Origin: Aliitabrizicola sp031408575
GTDB taxonomy: Bacteria; Pseudomonadota; Alphaproteobacteria; Rhodobacterales; Rhodobacteraceae
Assembly: GCA_031408575.1 (NCBI GenBank)
Contig: JANNWS010000094.1
Span: 1-22,269 of the forward strand
Length of the DNA stretch: 22,269 nt
Direction: 5' to 3'
In this document: piece after piece, positions 1 to 6,716 of the stretch
How the letters are laid out: each line of letters opens with the position of its first letter
Numbering within the stretch: position 1 is the first letter of the stretch
Translations under genes and position numbers: made by a program
The notes under the pieces: model-generated
Told to the model about the DNA's origin: nothing
What the model saw: the letters and a program-made list of their open reading frames with translations, nothing else
Database searches by the model: none

Positions 1-134
1 AAAGTGAGGGCGTTGTCACAGTGCTGACGCCGCGCCCTGTTGTTGCGGTGCTTGCGGCGGGGTATCGCCCCCGGCTGCACCCAAGCGCCGCGACGGCGCG
101 GTTCCAAGCGGAACAGACCGCGATCAGCGTGTAG
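1..134 (+). CDS. Possible C-terminal end of an unidentified protein (5' truncated)
   Basis: A plus-strand frame is open from the window edge (codons starting at base 3) for 43 codons and ends at TAG 132-134. The peptide ends ...RFQAEQTAISV and contains a hydrophobic VVAVLAAGY stretch. Third codon positions are mostly G or C, as expected for coding DNA here. The stop lies about 85 bases before a strong inverted repeat, and the next gene is convergent, which fits a gene 3' end. I do not recognise the family, and the open stretch is short enough to be chance in GC-rich DNA. Confidence 0.35.
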   Translation, partial: SEGVVTVLTPRPVVAVLAAGYRPRLHPSAATARFQAEQTAISV

Positions 135-220
135 ACGGGCACACTTATATCTTTCGGAACTGACACGCATCAATCCGTCCGCGCCTGCCTGCCCTTGTAG
201 CTTGCGCCTTCAGGCAATCA

Positions 221-255
221 GACACGGCAAAGCTCTGATGGACCTTTGCCGTGTC
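221..255. terminator. Perfect 12-bp inverted repeat between convergent genes; possible terminator
   Basis: GACACGGCAAAG (221-232) and CTTTGCCGTGTC (244-255) are exact reverse complements separated by an 11-nt loop. The repeat lies between a possible plus-strand gene end (134) and the stop of the minus-strand gene at 303, so it could end transcription from either side. No clear T-tract follows on either strand (CTTTGCC on plus), so this is not a textbook Rho-independent terminator. Nothing else convincing is visible in 135-302. Confidence 0.5.
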
Positions 256-302
256 CTTTGCCGCGCGGTCGACATGATCGCACTAAACTTCAAGCCCGCA
301 CC

Positions 303-1655
303 TTACTTTGCCGCAAGAAACTCCGGCACCGACAACAGGATGAATTCGCTCGCCGCCGCCTGATCCAGTTGCCGCCCCGACGAGAACGGCAGATTATTGT
401 CATTGGCGACAAGGATATGGGTGTCATCCACCCGCATCACATCCTCTATGGTGAAAAACGGGAAAGTCAGCGTGCCGGACAGATCACGCGTGGCCGCTGT
501 TTTCAGCCGCGCCAGCCCCTGCGGGTCGGCAATGTCCATCAGGTCGATATGGCCGATGCGGCGCACAAAGCCGTCGGCGCCGATGCTGGCGGTGTCGATC
601 AGCACCACCCGCTTGACCATCGCAGGCAGCGGAAAGCAAACGGGGGCAGGATCGCCCGCGCATTTAAGGCTGGGGTCGCCCTCACCATTATCACGCTCGA
701 TCACAAGCGCACGGGTTTCGTCGATAAAGTTGAAGTCACCGATGGCAGTGGCGCCTTCAGCCAAAGCGAACTTGAAGGATTGGCCGGTCCAGGCAGCTTT
801 TGCGGGATCAAATGCCATCGCGCGCAGGAACGTGCCTTCCGCCTCGCCCGTCGCGGCGAACAGCGGCTTTTCCAGCATGCCCCACAGCAGACCGGTGCCG
901 GGTTGCAGCGCCATGCCTTCATACCCGCCAGAACGCTGCACGGTAAACTCCTTGCCGGGTTGCGCGGGAACCTGAACGCCGGGGGCGTCGGGGCCTTTGA
1001 CCACAGCCCCGTCGATTTCGGTCGGTGTGACCGACAGCACCCGCCCGTCCAGCGCAGCACGGATCAGGAAGGGGCCAAATTCCTCGCCCAGCCAGACTTC
1101 GCCATTCACGATCTGGATGCTTTCAGGGTCGAAATCACCGCCCGTCAGATAGCGCGCCGCGCTGCCTTCGGTAACGATGCGGAACGGGATCTTGCGGTCG
1201 GGATCGCGCAGAAACACGGTTTCAGCGACCGTAACTGTGCCGGATGCAAAGTCGGGCGTCATGCGGTGAAAAAACAATAGCGCATCGGCGCTGTTACCTT
1301 TTGCGCCAAACCCGTTGTCGGTCAGCACATAGATCGACCCGTCAGTGGCGCGGTCCATTGCAAAGCCCGACAGGCCCTGCAGCGGCTGGCCGTCGAAGGG
1401 TAGCGAAATGCCGGTCGGACGCTTGCCATGCAGGGCGCCGGTATCACCCATCACACTGCCCAGTGTGTCGGCGCGCGCCGGGCCAGTGAACTTGCCACTG
1501 ATCCGGGCGTCGGCGGGCGCATCGGCGGGGGCCGCGATCAGCGTCATCGCAGGCAGCACGGCATGACCGGCCAGCGTGGCGGCAAAGCGGTCTTCGGCAG
1601 TGGCAATGCCGGCGGGCAGCAACAGGCAGAGGGTGGCGGCGAGGGTCTTCATCAT
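303..1655 (-). CDS. Secreted esterase-like activity of phytase family protein
   Basis: This 450-residue exported protein has a cleavable signal peptide (MMKTLAATLCLLLPAGIATA, then EDR; predicted cut near residue 20). The mature part looks like the phytase-like/esterase-like beta-propeller family (Pfam Phytase-like). Supporting segments include LSGFAMDRATDGSIYVLTDN near residue 100, GGDFDPESIQ, WLGEEFGPFL, a YEGMALQPG motif and VANDNNLPFSSGR near the C-terminus. Family members act on periplasmic or extracellular phosphate or ester substrates, but the real substrate is rarely known. I chose ATG at 1655 because GGAG lies 7 nt upstream and a signal peptide follows directly; an in-frame upstream extension to 1691 would spoil the signal peptide. 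It lies 94 bp downstream of another secreted-protein gene on the same strand. Fold family is fairly sure; activity is not. Confidence 0.88.
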   Translation of the reverse strand: MMKTLAATLCLLLPAGIATAEDRFAATLAGHAVLPAMTLIAAPADAPADARISGKFTGPARADTLGSVMGDTGALHGKRPTGISLPFDGQPLQGLSGFAMDRATDGSIYVLTDNGFGAKGNSADALLFFHRMTPDFASGTVTVAETVFLRDPDRKIPFRIVTEGSAARYLTGGDFDPESIQIVNGEVWLGEEFGPFLIRAALDGRVLSVTPTEIDGAVVKGPDAPGVQVPAQPGKEFTVQRSGGYEGMALQPGTGLLWGMLEKPLFAATGEAEGTFLRAMAFDPAKAAWTGQSFKFALAEGATAIGDFNFIDETRALVIERDNGEGDPSLKCAGDPAPVCFPLPAMVKRVVLIDTASIGADGFVRRIGHIDLMDIADPQGLARLKTAATRDLSGTLTFPFFTIEDVMRVDDTHILVANDNNLPFSSGRQLDQAAASEFILLSVPEFLAAK

Positions 1656-1657
1656 TA

Positions 1658-1679
1658 GGGCTCCCGGTCGTGTGAGCCC
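1658..1679 (-). promoter_or_regulatory. Hairpin that could sequester the Shine-Dalgarno of the phytase-like gene
   Basis: In the minus-strand transcript, GGGCTC pairs with GAGCCC (plus positions 1674-1679 and 1658-1663) across a 10-nt loop. The GGAG ribosome binding site of the start at 1655 lies in the loop-proximal side and downstream arm of this stem. The pairing is visible in the sequence; any role in translation is inference. Just upstream are a 10-bp palindrome GCAAGCTTGC (1680-1689) and TTGCA-N6-TGCAA (1686-1701). Confidence 0.35.
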
Positions 1680-1749
1680 GCAAGCTTGCATGATACTGCA
1701 ACAGGCAAATGATCCTGCTGCGACGCCCTCGTGACAGCCGGCGGCCAGA

Positions 1750-2151
1750 TCAGGGGCCGCGCCAACTCCGGTCGGGGCTGGGCTTTTCCAGCCGGATCAT
1801 GCGCGCCGCAACCGGTTGCGCGCTGCACGACCCTTCGGTGACAACCCGCAAATCATGCGCCCCTGCGGCATAGTCGCGCCCGATGCGGAGCACAAAGACC
1901 CGCGCGGCCTGTGGCGGCGCGCCGCGCCCCAAACTGAGTGCCGCAGAGTCGATGACACGGTACGCCGTGGCGGGGCATTCGGTCATCGGCAAATCAAGAA
2001 TAACGGCATAGCTCACATCCTCTGCAACAGACCAGAGGGCCACCGAAACCGGCGAAACGCAGCGCAAGCTTGAGAGGCAACTCGGGGCGTTGTCCGCCCC
2101 TGCAGCAAATGGCAGCGTAAAGCCGCCGAATAGCAGCAGAAAACGCAGCAT
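1750..2151 (-). CDS. Small secreted protein of unknown function
   Basis: This 133-residue protein starts MLRFLLLFGGFTLPFAAGA, a clear Sec signal peptide with a likely cut near residue 19. The mature part has four cysteines (about positions 25, 31, 59 and 109), consistent with two disulfides in the periplasm, and alternating beta-like segments. I do not recognise the family. ATG at 2151 was chosen because the signal peptide begins there and AAGG lies about 9 nt upstream; an in-frame extension to 2223 would put a hydrophilic leader in front of the signal peptide. A promoter candidate and a palindrome lie directly upstream. The phytase-like gene follows 94 bp downstream on the same strand, so the two may be co-transcribed. 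Confidence 0.7.
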   Translation of the reverse strand: MLRFLLLFGGFTLPFAAGADNAPSCLSSLRCVSPVSVALWSVAEDVSYAVILDLPMTECPATAYRVIDSAALSLGRGAPPQAARVFVLRIGRDYAAGAHDLRVVTEGSCSAQPVAARMIRLEKPSPDRSWRGP

Positions 2152-2172
2152 GATGCTTGACCTTGATAGAAA

Positions 2173-2191
2173 TTGATTACTTGTTAATCGA
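2173..2191. promoter_or_regulatory. Operator-like palindrome in the divergent region
   Basis: TTGATTA (2173-2179) and TAATCGA (2185-2191) form an imperfect palindrome (6 of 7 bases match) around a 5-nt centre. The tract is distinctly AT-rich in GC-rich surroundings. It lies just downstream of the candidate -10 of the secreted-protein gene, where a repressor could act. The half-site spacing does not fit FNR. Confidence 0.35.
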
Positions 2192-2194
2192 AGT

Positions 2195-2223
2195 ACTATC
2201 CTCTTGGCTGCCGGATCTGGCAA
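2195..2223 (-). promoter_or_regulatory. Sigma70-like promoter candidate for the small secreted protein gene
   Basis: Read on the minus strand there is TTGCCA (5 of 6 to TTGACA; plus positions 2218-2223), a 17-nt spacer and GATAGT (4 of 6 to TATAAT; plus positions 2195-2200). This would give a leader of roughly 35-40 nt before the ATG at 2151. It is a consensus match by eye only. Confidence 0.4.
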
Positions 2224-2250
2224 GCTGTTTGATGATGGGGCTCGCCATCC

Positions 2251-2279
2251 TTGACCCGCCTTTGGTTTTGGGATAACGC
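2251..2279 (+). promoter_or_regulatory. Sigma70-like promoter candidate for the DEAD-box helicase
   Basis: TTGACC (2251-2256) matches the -35 consensus at 5 of 6 bases. A weak -10 (GATAAC, 2272-2277, or an overlapping register) follows after 15-17 nt. Transcription from here would give a leader of about 90 nt before the ATG at 2374. The -10 is poor, so confidence is low. Confidence 0.3.
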
Positions 2280-2285
2280 ACCATC

Positions 2286-2359
2286 AAGCCAATCGGCTTC
2301 CGACGCCGGGGCGCCCGGAACAATCGCGTCCCACCATCCCATGCGGTCCGATACCGCAT
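2286..2359 (+). promoter_or_regulatory. Structured 5' leader of the DEAD-box helicase mRNA (three hairpins)
   Basis: Three perfect short hairpins follow one another: AAGCC-AATC-GGCTT (2286-2299), CCGGG-GCG-CCCGG (2306-2318) and ATGCGGT-CCGAT-ACCGCAT (2341-2359). The last ends 5 nt before the AGGA ribosome binding site (2365-2368) of the ATG at 2374. Long structured leaders are known for some cold-induced and autoregulated DEAD-box genes; a regulatory role here is inference. Confidence 0.4.
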
Positions 2360-2373
2360 TCCACAGGACGCAT

Positions 2374-4038
2374 ATGACCAGATTTTCCGACCTCGCGCTG
2401 GACCCGCGCGTACTCAAGGCTGTTGAGGAAGCGGGTTACGAGATACCGACACCCATTCAGGCCCAGGCAATTCCCGAGGCTTTGCGCGGTCGTGATGTGC
2501 TCGGCATTGCCCAAACCGGCACCGGCAAGACCGCCAGCTTTACGTTGCCGATGATTACGCTGCTGGGTCAGGGGCGCGCCCGCGCCCGGATGCCACGCTC
2601 CCTGGTGCTGGCGCCCACGCGAGAACTTGCGGCCCAAGTGGCGGAAAACTTCGAAACCTATGCCAAGCATACCAAGCTGACCAAGGCGCTGCTGATCGGC
2701 GGCGTTGCCTTTGGCGAGCAGGACAAGCTGATCGACCGGGGCGTGGATGTGCTGATCGCCACGCCGGGTCGTCTGCTGGACCATTTCGAGCGTGGCAAGC
2801 TGTTGCTGACCGGTGTGCAGATCATGGTGGTCGATGAGGCGGACCGGATGCTCGACATGGGGTTCATCCCCGATATCGAGCGTATTTTCCAACTGACGCC
2901 TTTTACCCGCCAAACGCTGTTCTTCAGCGCCACGATGGCCCCGGAAATCGAGCGAATCACCAACACGTTCCTCACCAACCCGGCCAAAATCGAAGTGGCG
3001 CGGCAGGCAACGGCATCCCTGACCATCGAACAGAAGTTGTTCCAGTTCACGCCGTCACGGCGGGATCGGTCGTTCGCCGAAAAGCGCGCAACGCTGCGCG
3101 CGCTGATTGAAAGCGAGGGCGAAGCCTGCACCAACGCGATCATCTTCTGCAACCGCAAGATGGATGTGGACGTGGTGGCAAAGTCGCTTAAACAGCACGG
3201 CTTCAACGCATCGCCGATCCATGGCGATCTGGATCAGTCAGTGCGGACCAAGACGCTGGACGGGTTCCGCGATGGCACGGTGCGCCTGCTGGTGGCCTCG
3301 GACGTGGCGGCACGCGGGCTGGACATTCCGGCGGTGAGCCATGTGTTCAACTTTGACGTTCCCTCGCATCCCGAGGATTACGTTCACCGGATCGGGCGGA
3401 CGGGGCGTGCGGGGCGGTTAGGCAAGGCCTTTACCATCGCCACGCCGTCGGACGACAAATACCTGAACGCGATCGAGGGTCTGGTCAAAATGCCGATCCC
3501 GCGCGGCGATTCACCTGCGATCGAAGTCTCCGACAGCGCCGAGCCTGATGCGCGTCGCCCGTCCTCGCGCGAGCGGGGGGGCGAGAAGCGCGGCGAACGT
3601 GGCGACCGCGCGCGCCCGGTGCGCGACCATGGCCGCGAAGCGTCACGCGAGCCGATCCGCGATGTCGCCCCGATCGAGGCCGTTGCCGCGCCAGCCGACG
3701 AGGCCCCGGTTCGGGTGCAGCGCGACGCACCAGCGCGCGCGCCACGCGAAGACAGGGTTCGGGACGACCGTCCGCGGGAAGATCGGCCTCGGGAAGATCG
3801 GGCGCGCGGCAATGACCGGCGCGACGGGCGGGCCGACGCGCGCAGCGAGGGGCGAAACGAGGCACGTCCCGAAGGACGCAGCGAGGGGCGGTCTGAGGGA
3901 CGCACCGAGCCCAGATCCGACGCACGCGACAATCGCCGTGATCACCATCGCCGCGACGATCCGCAGGTCGTTGGTATGGGCGACCACATGCCCGACTTCC
4001 TGACGCGAAGTTTCGCGACCACGTCTTCGGGTGAATGA
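2374..4038 (+). CDS. rhlE: RhlE-type DEAD-box ATP-dependent RNA helicase
   Basis: This 554-residue protein unwinds RNA duplexes using ATP and probably acts in ribosome assembly or mRNA decay. All superfamily 2 motifs are present: Q motif GYEIPTPIQ (21-29), motif I AQTGTGKT (46-53), Ia PTRELA (81-86), Ib TPGR (130-133), II DEAD (154-157), III SAT (185-187), V region ASDVAARGLDIPA (308-320) and VI HRIGRTGRAG (338-347). After about residue 390 a disordered tail of some 140 residues is rich in Arg, Asp and Glu with GRSEGR-type repeats, as in RNA-binding tails of this family. The protein ends with a short conserved-looking segment GMGDHMPDFLTRSF. ATG 2374 was chosen because the conserved domain starts there and AGGA is 5 nt upstream; the frame stays open back to a TTG at 2251 but that part is unlike the family. 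It is the only clear complete plus-strand gene here and has its own terminator. Confidence 0.96.
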   Translation: MTRFSDLALDPRVLKAVEEAGYEIPTPIQAQAIPEALRGRDVLGIAQTGTGKTASFTLPMITLLGQGRARARMPRSLVLAPTRELAAQVAENFETYAKHTKLTKALLIGGVAFGEQDKLIDRGVDVLIATPGRLLDHFERGKLLLTGVQIMVVDEADRMLDMGFIPDIERIFQLTPFTRQTLFFSATMAPEIERITNTFLTNPAKIEVARQATASLTIEQKLFQFTPSRRDRSFAEKRATLRALIESEGEACTNAIIFCNRKMDVDVVAKSLKQHGFNASPIHGDLDQSVRTKTLDGFRDGTVRLLVASDVAARGLDIPAVSHVFNFDVPSHPEDYVHRIGRTGRAGRLGKAFTIATPSDDKYLNAIEGLVKMPIPRGDSPAIEVSDSAEPDARRPSSRERGGEKRGERGDRARPVRDHGREASREPIRDVAPIEAVAAPADEAPVRVQRDAPARAPREDRVRDDRPREDRPREDRARGNDRRDGRADARSEGRNEARPEGRSEGRSEGRTEPRSDARDNRRDHHRRDDPQVVGMGDHMPDFLTRSFATTSSGE

Positions 4039-4040
4039 CG

Positions 4041-4071
4041 AAAGGCCCCCGGGTTCGGGGGCCTTTTTGTT
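4041..4071 (+). terminator. Intrinsic terminator of the helicase gene
   Basis: AAAGGCCCCCG (4041-4051) pairs with CGGGGGCCTTT (4056-4066) around a GGTT loop, an 11-bp perfect stem, followed by TT-G-TTT. It begins 2 nt after the stop codon. This is a textbook Rho-independent terminator. The A-tract on the other side could give some activity on the minus strand. Confidence 0.92.
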
Positions 4072-4178
4072 TGCCAGTTGGTGCTGGGTTGCGATGCAGC
4101 CCCGGATCGGGTCGGGGCCGCGATTCAGACGAACGGACGCCGCCTTGGGGATTTTAGTTGGCTGGCGCGGCGGCGGAC

Positions 4179-4222
4179 GGGGGCTGTTTGCCCCCCCCCG
4201 AGGGTATTTGAGCCGAAGAGAA
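4179..4222 (-). terminator. Likely 3' end element of the minus-strand nuo-rnj transcript
   Basis: On the minus strand, after the rnj stop (4241-4243), comes a tract reading AAATACCCTCGGGG, then the hairpin GGGGGC-AAACA-GCCCCC (4179-4195). From memory, a tract of this kind (AAATATCC.CGGGGG plus a GC hairpin) recurs after genes in Rhodobacterales genomes. There is no U-tract, so intrinsic termination is uncertain. Nothing else is apparent in 4072-4178. Confidence 0.4.
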
Positions 4223-4240
4223 ATCTCTAGGCGAGTCGCT

Positions 4241-5917
4241 CTATTCGGTCTGCAACCGGCTGACCACGACCGTGACTTCGGGCTTTTTGCCGATTTCCTC
4301 CATGCTGACCTGACGCACGATCCGGCGGATCGCCTCGTCCAGCTTGTCGTCGTCGCGCACGATGCGGTCATCGACGCGGGCGAGGAATTCGGCTAGGTCC
4401 GTCTCGATGGTTTCGGCCAGCGCGGCTCCGGTCTTGCCAACCTGGGGCAGGCCCATGAGTTCGGCCCAGGCCTCGCCCAAAGGCGCGTCATTCTCATCAA
4501 GGATCACCGTCACCATGACGTGACCGTTCAGCGCCATGCGGATCCGGTCACGGACCACCCCACCCAACGCTGGGATCAGCACAGAGCCGTCGAGATAGAT
4601 GCGGCCGGCTTCGATGTATTCGGCCACCTCCGGCGCATTGCCCGAAAGGTCGATCATCATGCCGTTGGTCGCCACCTCTGACGCGATGCCGCGCGCCTCG
4701 CCCAGTTTGGCATGGGCGCGCAGGTGGCGGTGCTCGCCGTGCATCGGGATCAGGAAGGCGGGTTTCAGAATTTCATGTACGGTTTCCAGATCGGGGCGGT
4801 TGGCATGGCCTGACACATGGTAAAGGCCGTTTGAGTCATCCACCACATCGACGCCCATTTCCGAAAAGGCATTCACGATTTTCAGCACTTCACGTTCATT
4901 GCCGGGGATAGTCTTTGACGAGAAGAGGAACAGATCGCCCTCTTTCATCTGCAATCCCAGATACTTGCCACGTCCAAGCTGGGCCGACGCCGCGCGGCGT
5001 TCGCCCTGGCTGCCGGTGACAATCAGCATCAGGCTACCGCGCGGCACATCCAGCGCCTCTTCCGGCGACAGGGTGCGGGGGAAATCGGTCAGAACACCCG
5101 CCTCCTGTGCCGCCGACACCATCTTTTTCATCGCACGCCCCAGCAGGCAGATCGACCGGCCTGCGGCCTGTGCGGCCTCGGCCAAGGTCCGCAGACGGGC
5201 TACGTTGGAGGCAAAGGTGGTGGCCACGACCATGCCCTTGGCCCCCGCGATCAACTCGCGGATCGGCTCGCGCAGGGTGCTTTCCGAGCGACCGGCGTGA
5301 AGCGAGAATACGTTGGTCGAGTCGCACATCAGCGCCTTGACCGGCTTTTCGGCAGCAATCTGACGGAAGGTTTCGGGGTTCCAGCCTTCGCCTACCAGAG
5401 GTGTCTCATCCAGCTTGAAGTCGCCCGAATGCACAATGCGGCCAGCGGGCGTGTCGATCACCAAGGCAGCACTTTCGGGGATCGAATGGGCGACGGGAAC
5501 GAATTGCACGCTGAAGGGACCAGCCTCGATCACTTCGGGGCGCGGGCGCACGACGGTGATGGTGTTGCCGGGATGGCCGTGTTCTTCCAGCTTCAGCCGG
5601 CCCAGAATGGCGGTGAAGCGGCGGGCATAGACCGGCACCTTCAGCCGGGGCCAGAGGTGGCCCAACGCGCCGATGTGATCCTCATGCGCGTGGGTGATGA
5701 AGATCGCCTCGATCCGGTCGCGGCGCGCTTCAAGCCACGCGATGTCCGGTAGGATCAGATCGACGCCGGGCGTGCTGTCCATGTCGGGAAAGGCCACGCC
5801 CAGATCGACAACGATCAGGCGTTCCTTGTCTTCGGGACCATAGCCGTAGACATAGCAATTCATCCCGATCTCGCCCGCGCCGCCGAGGGGGAGGTAGATC
5901 AGCCGGTTCGTGGTCAT
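4241..5917 (-). CDS. rnj: Ribonuclease J
   Basis: This 558-residue enzyme is an RNase J of the metallo-beta-lactamase/beta-CASP family, with endo- and 5'-3' exoribonuclease activity in RNA maturation and decay. Visible signs are the N-terminal PLGGAGEIGMN, the zinc-binding HAHEDH (76-81), further ligand segments HSGDF (163-167) and CDSTN (198-202), the beta-CASP region with TGSQGE (301-306), HVSGHA (367-372) and the late PMHGEHRHL (391-399). Length is normal. The start ATG overlaps the coaX stop by 4 nt (ATGA), with AGGA 6 nt upstream, so translation is probably coupled. It is the last gene of the minus-strand run; a terminator-like element follows. Alphaproteobacteria commonly carry RNase J alongside RNase E. 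Confidence 0.96.
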   Translation of the reverse strand: MTTNRLIYLPLGGAGEIGMNCYVYGYGPEDKERLIVVDLGVAFPDMDSTPGVDLILPDIAWLEARRDRIEAIFITHAHEDHIGALGHLWPRLKVPVYARRFTAILGRLKLEEHGHPGNTITVVRPRPEVIEAGPFSVQFVPVAHSIPESAALVIDTPAGRIVHSGDFKLDETPLVGEGWNPETFRQIAAEKPVKALMCDSTNVFSLHAGRSESTLREPIRELIAGAKGMVVATTFASNVARLRTLAEAAQAAGRSICLLGRAMKKMVSAAQEAGVLTDFPRTLSPEEALDVPRGSLMLIVTGSQGERRAASAQLGRGKYLGLQMKEGDLFLFSSKTIPGNEREVLKIVNAFSEMGVDVVDDSNGLYHVSGHANRPDLETVHEILKPAFLIPMHGEHRHLRAHAKLGEARGIASEVATNGMMIDLSGNAPEVAEYIEAGRIYLDGSVLIPALGGVVRDRIRMALNGHVMVTVILDENDAPLGEAWAELMGLPQVGKTGAALAETIETDLAEFLARVDDRIVRDDDKLDEAIRRIVRQVSMEEIGKKPEVTVVVSRLQTE

Positions 5918-6693
5918 GCGGTGTCCTGTTCCTTGTTGTGGCGGTTTATGAGGACAAGACCGTGCATGGTCAGATCATCCTCGACCGTATCAAATAAATC
6001 AAAGCCTTGGGCAAACAGGGTGGCCAGGCCCCCCGTCGCTATGACCTTCATCGGGGGGACACGTTCCAGACGGATCTGGCGCACGATGCCCTCGACAAGG
6101 CCGATGTAGCCCCAATACACGCCCGACTGCATGCAGGCTACCGTATTCGTGCCGATGGCCTGCTGAGGCCGGGTGATGTCGATATGCGGCAGGGCGGCGG
6201 CGGCCATGTGCAGCGCCTCAAGCGACAGGTTCACGCCGGGGGCGATGACACCGCCGATATAAGCGCCGTCGGTATCAACCACATCGAAGGTGGTCGCCGT
6301 GCCGAAATCGACCACGATCAGGTTGCCGCCGTGGCGCGCAAAACCCGCGACCGTGTTCACCAGACGGTCGGGGCCGACGGTGGTTCCCTGATCGACGCGG
6401 GGGGCGACGGGCAGGCGGCAATCGGGGCGGCCGACTACAAGGGGACGGGTGCCGAAGTAGCGGTCACACAGCACCCGCAGGTTGAACACCACGCGCGGCA
6501 CGGTGGACGATATGATCGCCTCGGTCACATGCGCCTCGGTTTTCGTCAGCACCATCAGCGACGACAGCCAGACGAAATACTCATCCGCCGTGCGCTTGTG
6601 ATCGGTGGCAATGCGCCATGTCGCAAGGAAACGCTCGCCGTTCCAGATCGAAAAGACGGTGTTGGTATTGCCGCAGTCGATGGCTAGAAGCAT
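5914..6693 (-). CDS. coaX: Type III pantothenate kinase
   Basis: CoaX (259 residues) phosphorylates pantothenate with ATP, the first step of coenzyme A synthesis, in the cytosol. The ASKHA-fold signatures are present: DCGNTNT at 6-12 (phosphate loop), GPDR at 107-110, VVDFGTATTFD at 127-137, and GGVIAPGVNLSLEAL at 147-161. Length matches the family. The start ATG at 6693 has AAGGG about 8 nt upstream. The stop overlaps the rnj start by 4 nt, and birA ends 23 nt upstream, so the three genes look like one translational string after nuoN. Type III kinases usually need a monovalent cation and are not feedback-inhibited by CoA. Confidence 0.95.
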   Translation of the reverse strand: MLLAIDCGNTNTVFSIWNGERFLATWRIATDHKRTADEYFVWLSSLMVLTKTEAHVTEAIISSTVPRVVFNLRVLCDRYFGTRPLVVGRPDCRLPVAPRVDQGTTVGPDRLVNTVAGFARHGGNLIVVDFGTATTFDVVDTDGAYIGGVIAPGVNLSLEALHMAAAALPHIDITRPQQAIGTNTVACMQSGVYWGYIGLVEGIVRQIRLERVPPMKVIATGGLATLFAQGFDLFDTVEDDLTMHGLVLINRHNKEQDTA

Positions 6694-6716
6694 GGCTTGC
6701 GCCCTTTGTTGCGGGA

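Noticed and set aside
40..363. Small plus-strand frame of 107 codons at the left edge
   Set aside because: It crosses the inverted repeat at 221-255 and the end of the convergent phytase-like gene, and its translation is Arg/Cys-rich without any motif.
246..1280. Plus-strand frame of 344 codons opposite the phytase-like gene
   Set aside because: The minus strand encodes a signal peptide and family motifs; the plus frame does not.
2173..2192. FNR/FnrL box (TTGAT....ATCAA)
   Set aside because: The half-sites TTGAT and ATCGA are separated by 9 nt rather than 4 and the second half deviates from consensus.
2251..2373. N-terminal extension of the helicase from a TTG at 2251
   Set aside because: The extra 41 residues are unlike DEAD-box N-termini; the ATG at 2374 has a good ribosome binding site and the region holds hairpins and a promoter candidate.
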